Source: Hyphomicrobium sp. MC1
GTDB lineage: Bacteria; Pseudomonadota; Alphaproteobacteria; Rhizobiales; Hyphomicrobiaceae
Assembly: GCF_000253295.1 (NCBI RefSeq)
Contig: NC_015717.1
Span: 1,302,001 to 1,366,000, forward strand
Length of the DNA stretch: 64,000 nucleotides
Direction of reading: 5' to 3'
Positions 1-6,550 of the stretch are shown here, piece by piece; positions within the stretch are counted from its first letter, which is position 1; each line of letters opens with the position of its first letter. The notes under the pieces were generated by a model, which was not told the DNA's origin, did not search any database, and worked only from the letters and a program-made list of their open reading frames with translations. The position numbers were made by a program, and so were the translations under genes.

Positions 1-212
1 TCAGAGCCTTTCTCGCGCGCGGCAGGTGCTTCGGCGGAACGCTCAAATGGCGTCTGCTCGGATTTTTCTGCGGTTGTGGATTGCTGTTCAGCAGGCTTTT
101 GTACGCCGGACACGCCGGGTTGACCGTGCTCTGCCACGGTCGTCGTCGCTTCCGCGTCGTCAGAACCGTTACGCCGAATTGTCAAAACGCTGTTCAAATT
201 ATTCCTGGCCAT
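1..212 (-). CDS. N-terminal part of an unidentified protein, runs off the left edge
   Basis: An open frame reads leftward from an ATG at 210-212 for about 70 codons to the window edge without a stop. It begins MARNNLNSVLTIRRNG and then becomes a low-complexity stretch rich in Glu, Thr, Ala and Pro. A GAGG-type ribosome site lies just upstream. It is divergent from the TetR gene at 383, with two identical operator-like repeats between them. Such divergent pairs often encode the membrane fusion subunit of an RND efflux pump, but no diagnostic domain is inside the window, so the function is open. Confidence 0.5.
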   Translation of the reverse strand, partial: MARNNLNSVLTIRRNGSDDAEATTTVAEHGQPGVSGVQKPAEQQSTTAEKSEQTPFERSAEAPAAREKGS

Positions 213-249
213 CACGCCCGCCTCGTTCAACGACCAAACGTCACCGCAC

Positions 250-265
250 TGAACCGTTTGGTTCA
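250..265. promoter_or_regulatory. Putative TetR operator, copy 1
   Basis: TGAACCGTTTGGTTCA has 6-bp inverted arms (TGAACC/GGTTCA) around GTTT. It lies 38 bp upstream of the leftward gene's start. A second copy lies at 313-328. Binding by the adjacent TetR protein is inferred from position and symmetry. Confidence 0.7.
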
Positions 266-273
266 ATTTGTGC

Positions 274-302
274 TTGACATACAGCGTTCAAAAGTGGATA
301 GC
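274..302 (+). promoter_or_regulatory. Possible promoter for the TetR gene
   Basis: A perfect TTGACA at 274-279 is followed after 17 bp by the weaker hexamer GATAGC. The predicted start would be just before operator copy 2, which would allow autorepression. The -10 match is poor. Confidence 0.35.
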
Positions 303-312
303 AAGTAGAAAC

Positions 313-328
313 TGAACCGTTTGGTTCG
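313..328. promoter_or_regulatory. Putative TetR operator, copy 2
   Basis: TGAACCGTTTGGTTCG repeats 15 of the 16 bases of the 250-265 site, 63 bp centre to centre (about six helical turns). It is 55 bp upstream of the tetR start, so one regulator could control both divergent promoters. Confidence 0.7.
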
Positions 329-382
329 TTTGTTAATATAAATTTACTGAACTTAAGGTTCGGTTTGGGCAGGGTGTGATCG

Positions 383-1060
383 ATGGAAGGTTCTCAGTTC
401 GCAAAGTCGGAACGGAAAGAGGAACGGCGCGGCGGCCGTCCGGCGGCGGGCACGGACCCGGCGAAGCGGCGTCAAATCTTGGAGGGGGCGGGCCGGATCT
501 TTTCGGAGCTGGGGTTCGATGCCACCAGCATGAGTGACGTGGCGCGCGTCGCGCAGGTTTCGAAGGCGACGCTGTACGTTTATTTTCAGGACAAAGAACA
601 CCTCTTCACCGCGATTTGCGCGGAGCAACGTGATCGCAAGATTGCTGAGAAGATCGCTCTGCTTGACGTCAATCTACCGATCGTCGCTGTGCTGCACCGT
701 TTTGGCGTGGAAATTCTGACGACGATGTCCCAGCCGTTTGTCGTCGCCGCACATCGCATCGTGATCGGCGTGGCGGAACGGATGCCGGAAATTGGATCGG
801 AATTCTATGAGGCCGGTCCGGTGCGCGTCATCGGAGCGTTGGCGGATTACCTCGATCATCACGTCAAAGCCGGTCATCTGGACATTCCTGACACGCGGCT
901 TGCTGCGGCGCAGCTTCTTGAAGTGATCCCAGGTTCGCTGTTCAAGGCGCGGCTCTACGGCGTGCTGAAAGAACCGCCGGCCATCGAGGAAGTCGAGAAG
1001 AACGTCGCGTCTGGTGTGGCGCTGTTTATGAAGGGTTACGCGGCAAACAACGCCGCGTAA
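383..1060 (+). CDS. TetR/AcrR family transcriptional regulator
   Basis: A 225-residue protein with a typical TetR N-terminal helix-turn-helix: after a basic leader (residues 1-30), residues about 33-80 include the family pattern FDATSMSDVARVAQVSKATLYVYF. The C-terminal two thirds is a helical ligand-binding and dimerisation domain of the kind often annotated as AefR-like. It probably represses the divergent gene leaving the left edge and itself, because two operator-like palindromes lie in the 170-bp divergent gap. The ligand cannot be read from sequence. The next gene (asnB) converges on it with only about 50 bp between stops. Confidence 0.93.
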   Translation: MEGSQFAKSERKEERRGGRPAAGTDPAKRRQILEGAGRIFSELGFDATSMSDVARVAQVSKATLYVYFQDKEHLFTAICAEQRDRKIAEKIALLDVNLPIVAVLHRFGVEILTTMSQPFVVAAHRIVIGVAERMPEIGSEFYEAGPVRVIGALADYLDHHVKAGHLDIPDTRLAAAQLLEVIPGSLFKARLYGVLKEPPAIEEVEKNVASGVALFMKGYAANNAA

Positions 1061-1108
1061 CTAAATTTGGCTGAGGCCTACGGTGGAAGAGGCGGAGCGT
1101 CCGCCGCT

Positions 1109-3151
1109 TCACGCGACGCTTTCTTCAACTCCGCTCGTCTCGGCGAAATCGAGATCGCTCCATTCCGACGGCACACCCGCGATCGAGCGCCAGTCGGGAA
1201 GGTTGGCGAGCGTCGGGTCGATATAGGTGTGATGCCAAAGCTGGGTCGCGAGAACGGCAACGAGCCCAAGCTCACCCGATTGGCGCTGATAGCCCCACCA
1301 GGAGAGATCCTTGTATTCGTTGCGCCACTTTGCGACGGCTTTCGGATCGAAGTATCCGGCCTTCTTGATCGACTCATCGCTGAGCAGCTCATCGACGTAG
1401 GGCAGGCGCTGTTCGAGGAAGAAGCCATCGAGCGGGGCGCGGAACATACCCTTCGGCCGCCATGCGACGGACTTCGGCAACCACTTCTCGGCGACGCGGC
1501 GGAGCAGATATTTCTCCGTCAGGCCTTTGAGCTTCCATTTCGGATCGATGCCCGCAAGGAAGTCGAAGACATTATTGTCGAGGAACGGATAGCGCATTTC
1601 GACCGATTGGCTCATCGCGATGCGGTCGCCCTTGAGGCTCAGGAGCTGGCCGGGAAGATGGATCTTACCTGCCCAGTACACGCCGCGGTTCACCGGATGC
1701 CACTTCGCCGCCCGGCTGCTGTCGGGGTCGATTGCCAGATAAGGATCGTGGTCCGACAGGCCGGCCATCATGCCGGTGCTGTAGAAGCGGAAGCGCGAGG
1801 CACCGAGAAGATCGTAGAAACGCTGGAACGGATGCATGCCGCCCGAAGACGTGGCGCACTTGTCGAGATAGGCCATCGCCTCGTCGTTGCAGCCAAGCCA
1901 GCGATGGAAATAGCGCTGCATCTTCGGCGGCAGAGTGCCGCCTGAGACCTTGCCCATCATTTCGATGATGCGATCGAATTTGTACCACGGGTAGCCGGCG
2001 AGCCATTCGTCGGAACCTTCGCCGGTCAGCGCGACCTTGAAGCCGGTGTCCTTTACTTTTGCGGCGAGCATCATCAAGGCGGTGCACGACGTATCGGTGA
2101 CGGGTGCTTCAGTGGCGACGAGCAAGCGCTGATAGTTCGAGACGATCTCTTCCGATCCGCAGGCGACGACATACGGGTCGGCGGACAAATGCTTGGAGAT
2201 GATTGCTGCCTGCTCGGTTTCGTCGAGCTTCGGGTCGCGGATCTTGACGGTGAACGTCGTCGGTGCGGCGCCGAGAATGTCTTTCGCCATCGCGACGACA
2301 GTGCTCGAGTCGACGCCGCCCGAGAGATACGAGGCGACCGGAACATCGGCGCGCAGACGACGCTTCACAGCATCGTAGAGGACGCGTTCGAAATCGTTGA
2401 CGAGCTTTTCCTCATCGGCAAAGCGCGTTTCTTTCCCCATGTCGGGGAAGTCCATCCGCCAGTAGGTGCGCTCGTCGATCGTCGCCTCTTCGCCGACGCG
2501 GCCGCGCGAAATGGTCAGGAACTTTCCCGGAGGCAGGATGTTGATCCCTTCGAAGCAGCTCGCCGGTCCTGGAATGGCGAGATAGTTGAAGAGAGCATCG
2601 ATGCCGCGCGGGTCGGGCTTCGCCTCGACGAGGCCGGTGGCGAGGATCGTTTTGATTTCGGAACCGAAGACGAGCCAGTCGGTACCGAAGCGCGTCGTGC
2701 GCGTCCAGTAAAGCGGGCAAATACCGAAACGATCGCGGGCAAGAATGAACTTCTGCTTGCGCTCGTCGAACAGTGCGACGGCAAACTGGCCGTTGAACTT
2801 TTCGAACATGTCCTCGCCGTACTGCTCCCACATGTGCGGGAAGAGTTCAGTATCGCAGTGGGTCGTCAGCGTGTGGCCAAGACTGCGAAGCTGCTGACGC
2901 CAATCGTCATGATCGAAGATTTCGCCGTTGAAGACGGCAGCGATGGATTTGTCTTCGTTGAAGACAGGCTGCTGGCCGTCGGCAAGGCCGACGATGCTCA
3001 AGCGGCGCGAGGCGAACCCGAAGCCGGGGCGCTGAAGATAACCGTCTTCGTCCGGGCCACGATGCAGCATGGCATCGGCGGCGCGCTTCAATACCGATAG
3101 CGGTACCGAGCGTCGGCTCTTGAGGTCGATAATTCCAAAAATGCCACACAT
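1109..3151 (-). CDS. asnB: Asparagine synthase (glutamine-hydrolysing)
   Basis: A 680-residue class B asparagine synthetase that transfers glutamine amide nitrogen to an acyl-adenylated carboxylate, normally aspartate. The start is placed at the ATG whose second codon is Cys (MCGIFGI), because processing must expose Cys2 as the glutaminase nucleophile; an ATG four codons upstream is in frame. The N-terminal Ntn glutaminase domain has FNGEI and GEDMFEKFNGQFA. The synthetase domain has the PP-loop SGGVDSS at about residue 270. The protein is longer than E. coli AsnB (about 550), like the alphaproteobacterial enzymes associated with surface polysaccharide loci, so the in vivo acceptor might not be free aspartate. 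It appears to be a single-gene unit. Confidence 0.93.
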   Translation of the reverse strand: MCGIFGIIDLKSRRSVPLSVLKRAADAMLHRGPDEDGYLQRPGFGFASRRLSIVGLADGQQPVFNEDKSIAAVFNGEIFDHDDWRQQLRSLGHTLTTHCDTELFPHMWEQYGEDMFEKFNGQFAVALFDERKQKFILARDRFGICPLYWTRTTRFGTDWLVFGSEIKTILATGLVEAKPDPRGIDALFNYLAIPGPASCFEGINILPPGKFLTISRGRVGEEATIDERTYWRMDFPDMGKETRFADEEKLVNDFERVLYDAVKRRLRADVPVASYLSGGVDSSTVVAMAKDILGAAPTTFTVKIRDPKLDETEQAAIISKHLSADPYVVACGSEEIVSNYQRLLVATEAPVTDTSCTALMMLAAKVKDTGFKVALTGEGSDEWLAGYPWYKFDRIIEMMGKVSGGTLPPKMQRYFHRWLGCNDEAMAYLDKCATSSGGMHPFQRFYDLLGASRFRFYSTGMMAGLSDHDPYLAIDPDSSRAAKWHPVNRGVYWAGKIHLPGQLLSLKGDRIAMSQSVEMRYPFLDNNVFDFLAGIDPKWKLKGLTEKYLLRRVAEKWLPKSVAWRPKGMFRAPLDGFFLEQRLPYVDELLSDESIKKAGYFDPKAVAKWRNEYKDLSWWGYQRQSGELGLVAVLATQLWHHTYIDPTLANLPDWRSIAGVPSEWSDLDFAETSGVEESVA

Positions 3152-3163
3152 GGGATCGTCCAA

Positions 3164-3608
3164 GGTCCTGCAGATGGTCTGGCGGCTTGCTGCTGCCGTC
3201 GGGCAGATATAGGGATCTTCGCGTTATCCCAAACCGCCGGATCGGAAGACGCGCTGCAATTCTAAGGCGCCGACGTTAATCAGTTGCCGCGCCGGAAGCT
3301 ATATTGCCAGTCCGGCGCTCAATGGTGGTTACCATTCGCGACAAATACGCGCGTCGCGAGACTTTCCTAGGCTAGGCGGCCTAATGCAAAGTGTTAGCAT
3401 ACAGGCCGTGGGGTGAAAGAAAGCGGCGGTTGCAATTGTCCCGCGCGCGATTTGTGCAGCAGATACGCTGCTTTTTCCCACTATCGTCCGTTCGTGCTGC
3501 TCCGTGATCGCGGTTCATGGTTAGCGCGGAGCGCGTCAGGGTTGCACGAAACACTGTCCGCCATGTGTTCACCGCGGCGATCGCCGAAAAATTCCTGATC
3601 ATTGGGAG
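3164..3608. other. Intergenic stretch without a recognisable gene
   Basis: This 445-bp gap separates the asnB start from the MoxR-type gene's stop. Short frames exist on both strands but have no convincing ribosome sites or protein-like composition. A small dyad, TAGGC-G-GCCTA, lies near 3373. It probably contains the asnB promoter. Confidence 0.5.
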
Positions 3609-4454
3609 TTATTCGCCGCGGCGGCGGGTCATGAATGCCAGACGTTCGAGCAGGTGCGCGTCTTGCTCATTCTTTATCAGTGCTCCGGCCAGCGGCGGCA
3701 CGAGCTTTCTGGGATCGCTTTCGCGCAGCAGGGACGGGTCAATGTCCTCGTGCAGAAGCAACTTCAGCCAGTCGAGAAGCTCCGACGTCGACGGCTTTTT
3801 CTTCAGGCCCGGCACGTCGCGTAGTTCGTAGAAAACGCGCAGCGCATCGTTGACGAGTTGGTTTTTCAGCCCCGGAAAATGCACCTCCACGATCTGGCGC
3901 ATGGTGTCGGCGTCGGGGAATTTGATGAAGTGGAAGAAGCAGCGGCGCAGGAAAGCGTCGGGAAGCTCTTTCTCGTTGTTCGACGTGATGAGCACGACCG
4001 GGCGGGTTTCAGCCTTCACCGTTTGGCCCGTTTCGTAGACGAAGAACTCCATGCGATCGAGTTCCTGCAGGAGGTCGTTAGGAAACTCGATATCGGCCTT
4101 GTCGATTTCATCAATCAGCAGCACGGACCGCTTCGACGCAGCGAACGCGTCCCAGAGCTTGCCGCGCTTGATGTAGTTGGCGATGTCCCTGACGCGTTCG
4201 TCACCGAGCTGACCATCGCGCAGGCGCGAAACAGCGTCGTATTCGTAAAGGCCCTGCTGGGCTTTCGTCGTCGATTTGATGTGCCACTCGATCAGCGGCG
4301 CATCGAGCGCCTTCGCGACTTCGGCGGCGAGGACCGATTTGCCCGTTCCCGGTTCGCCCTTGATGAGGAGGGGCCGTTCGAGACGGATGGCGGCGTTGAC
4401 GGCGACCTTGAGGTCGGGCGTTGCGACGTATGCGGAGGTGCCTTCGAAGTTCAT
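3609..4454 (-). CDS. MoxR-type AAA+ ATPase
   Basis: A 281-residue AAA+ ATPase of the MoxR/CoxD-like group, chaperones that remodel or activate metalloenzymes and partner VWA proteins. Walker A is GEPGTGKS at about residue 35 and Walker B LLIDEID at about 110. Sensor 1 is in the stretch VVLITSNNEKELPDAFLRRC. The start is set at MNFEGTS; 17 upstream in-frame codons do not look like protein. In methylotrophs MoxR-like proteins can serve methanol dehydrogenase maturation, but the family is broad. No VWA partner gene is beside it here, which is unusual because these ATPases are usually paired. Confidence 0.9.
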   Translation of the reverse strand: MNFEGTSAYVATPDLKVAVNAAIRLERPLLIKGEPGTGKSVLAAEVAKALDAPLIEWHIKSTTKAQQGLYEYDAVSRLRDGQLGDERVRDIANYIKRGKLWDAFAASKRSVLLIDEIDKADIEFPNDLLQELDRMEFFVYETGQTVKAETRPVVLITSNNEKELPDAFLRRCFFHFIKFPDADTMRQIVEVHFPGLKNQLVNDALRVFYELRDVPGLKKKPSTSELLDWLKLLLHEDIDPSLLRESDPRKLVPPLAGALIKNEQDAHLLERLAFMTRRRGE

Positions 4455-4625
4455 GATCCTGTCTTGGCGGGGTTCGGGCGCGTGGGCAAGGTGACCGAAG
4501 CGCACTCCTCGGCATCAGACTGTGGGGAGAGGGTGACAGTCGGGCGTCTGCTGATGTGACATAACAATATGTTTTTACTGGAAAAAGTCGGACATATCAA
4601 AATTTATCAAGGCTTCGTCTCGTGC

Positions 4626-4653
4626 TTGACTCGGAGGCCTTCGCGCATAGATA
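4626..4653 (+). promoter_or_regulatory. Possible housekeeping promoter of dksA
   Basis: TTGACT at 4626-4631 and TAGATA at 4648-4653 are separated by 16 bp, resembling a sigma-70 promoter. The pair lies 87 bp upstream of the dksA start. Confidence 0.4.
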
Positions 4654-4740
4654 AGGGTCGGCCGGATGAGGCCGACTCAGGTCAGACCTTCGGCGGAGGA
4701 TGATCGGCTCGAGCGAACGCAGCCTCTGGAGAGGCGGACG

Positions 4741-5529
4741 ATGAGCAAGGCAATCGGAACGAGGGCCGCGAAGTCGAAAGCGGCCGCAAAGAAATCCGCA
4801 GCCAAGAGCAGCGGGCCGCCCAAGAATGGGGCCAAGAACAAGGCTTCCCCAGCCGGCGCGTCCACGCCGGCCAAGGCCGCAAAGCCGGCTGCAGCAAAAA
4901 TTAAGGTGGCAAAGACCGCTACAAAGGGTACGCCGACGAAAGCCGCGACGGGGAAGATCGCCCAGATCGTTCATAAGGCGGCCGTTGGCAAGGTACCGCC
5001 GCAGAAAGCTACTCCGGCGAAAGTACCGGCGCGAACATTGGCTGTTGCTAAGTCGACAGCGTCGAAAAAGTCAGAGGGTACGATTAAGAAGATGGCTGCC
5101 CGCGTAAAGATTGCAGATATCGTTCTTCCGCCGGATTATAAGCCTTCGGAAAACGAGCCTTTCATGAACGACATGCACAAGGCTTATTTCCGCAAGCGTC
5201 TTCTGGATTGGAAGGATGAGATCCTGCGCCAGACGCGTGAGACGCTGGCGATCCTGCACGAAGATTCTGCGCAACATGCCGATCTCGCTGATCGTGCGAC
5301 GTCCGAAACGGACCGCGCGACGGAGCTGAGAACGCGCGACCGTCAGCGCAAGTTGATCGCCAAGATCGATGCGGCGCTGGGCCGGATCGAAGACGGCTCC
5401 TACGGGTACTGCGAAGACACCGGCGAGCCGATCGGTCTGAAGCGGCTCGATGCCCGACCCATCGCAACCCTGTCGGTCGAAGCGCAGGAGCGTCACGAGC
5501 GTCGCGAACGCGTCTATCGCGAGGAATAA
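4741..5529 (+). CDS. dksA: DksA/TraR-family RNA polymerase-binding protein with histone-H1-like N-terminal tail
   Basis: A 262-residue protein in two parts. Residues 1 to about 115 are a Lys/Ala/Pro-rich low-complexity tail (AKPAAAK and KATPAK-like repeats) like bacterial H1-type DNA-binding tails. Residues about 135-262 are a DksA domain: a coiled coil followed by the zinc-finger region YGYCEDTGEPIGLKRLDARP. Only one of the four zinc cysteines remains, a substitution pattern common in alphaproteobacterial DksA, so zinc is probably not bound. DksA binds the secondary channel of RNA polymerase and works with ppGpp in the stringent response. The start was chosen from the GGAGAG site upstream of ATG 4741. 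The usual family length is about 140-150, so the tail is an added module. Confidence 0.9.
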   Translation: MSKAIGTRAAKSKAAAKKSAAKSSGPPKNGAKNKASPAGASTPAKAAKPAAAKIKVAKTATKGTPTKAATGKIAQIVHKAAVGKVPPQKATPAKVPARTLAVAKSTASKKSEGTIKKMAARVKIADIVLPPDYKPSENEPFMNDMHKAYFRKRLLDWKDEILRQTRETLAILHEDSAQHADLADRATSETDRATELRTRDRQRKLIAKIDAALGRIEDGSYGYCEDTGEPIGLKRLDARPIATLSVEAQERHERRERVYREE

Positions 5530-5657
5530 GACACGCTTTGGCTTTCCGGGATGCGTTGCCTTAGACGCGTTCCGGGACAACCCTTCATTGCTTCTTAAGA
5601 CTTTGCTCCGACACTCTCGTGCGTTCGCCTATCGGCGTCGCTGACGAGGGTCCCGTC

Positions 5658-5921
5658 GTGAGAGTTGGAGCACATTTTTTCGGATTGGCATGTATTGCCG
5701 TCGCTGCCGTCGGATTTGGCAGCCGCGAGAGCAGCTCCGAGATGCTCAACCGCGCGGGCTTCGTGCACACCGGTTTCACGTATAATCAGGCGAAACCGGC
5801 TTCTGCCGCGGCGGCGCAACGCCGCCGTTTGCTGCGGCCTTCGGCTGAGGTCGCCAGCGCGACGCGGCAACTCGACCTCAGCAAGTTGACATTGGCCGAT
5901 TTCGGCGACGTCGAACGCTAG
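5658..5921 (+). CDS. Small exported or membrane-anchored protein, unknown
   Basis: An 87-residue reading frame with a GTG start supported by GAGGG seven bases upstream. The N-terminus (VRVGAHFFGLACIAVAAVGF) is a hydrophobic signal or anchor segment. The rest is polar and basic, ending in LSKLTLADFGDVER. No family was recognised. An in-frame ATG 13 codons earlier is possible but would bury the signal segment. Confidence 0.5.
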   Translation: MRVGAHFFGLACIAVAAVGFGSRESSSEMLNRAGFVHTGFTYNQAKPASAAAAQRRRLLRPSAEVASATRQLDLSKLTLADFGDVER

Positions 5922-5994
5922 GCACCAAGGCGTTGCTCGGCCTGACTCGCAAGCTTCCCAATTTGTTTTTGTGCGTGCGCTGAGCGTAGCGCTT

Positions 5995-6384
5995 CTAAAC
6001 GTTGCGCTCGCGTGGGACGAGGGCGGGCGCTACCTCGGGGCCGTGACCGAACACCGGCGCGCGGCGGACGGGCGGCGGGACTTCGTTCTGCGCTACGGAG
6101 ACTGGGCGCGCGGCGGTCGCCTTTATTCCCGTTTCGACCACGACATCGACCGGTCCGCCCGTCAGCAGCAGGTGCTCGACGTCGTCGCGTCTGATGAGGA
6201 TCAGTTTTCGGCGGCCATCGATGCTGGCGTGGTCGATGACTTCGAGGCGACGCTCGCCCTTCGGCTTAAAAAGAAGGGCGGATGGCGACGTGCCGGTCAA
6301 ATAGGCCCGCACGAATACGACGGCGCCGGCACTCAGGACGGCCAGTACCGCCAGCATGAAGGTCCAGAAGAAATAGCTTTCCAT
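5995..6384 (-). CDS. fliO: FliO-like flagellar biosynthesis protein
   Basis: A 129-residue protein with an N-terminal transmembrane helix (FFWTFMLAVLAVLSAGAVVF) followed by a cytoplasmic FliO domain (ERRLEVIDHASIDGRRKLIL, then VEHLLLTGGPVDVVVE). FliO assists assembly of the FliP ring of the flagellar export gate. No other flagellar gene is in the window. It is divergent from cckA, a regulator that controls motility genes through CtrA in alphaproteobacteria. The C-terminal 40 residues are Pro/Val-rich and not conserved-looking. Confidence 0.8.
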   Translation of the reverse strand: MESYFFWTFMLAVLAVLSAGAVVFVRAYLTGTSPSALLFKPKGERRLEVIDHASIDGRRKLILIRRDDVEHLLLTGGPVDVVVETGIKATAARPVSVAQNEVPPPVRRAPVFGHGPEVAPALVPRERNV

Positions 6385-6550
6385 GTTTTCCCCGCGGCCG
6401 GACTTGCCGGCTGTGCCGATAACTCTCGCACGTCAACCAATCGATAGCTTCGAGTTGACTGCATGTTAACTCTCTTAAGCGAAGTCTTATCCAATCGAGT
6501 CTCGCCGCACCGTTGCGGCACAGTTGCAGTTGCGTTTGAGTTCCACATCC

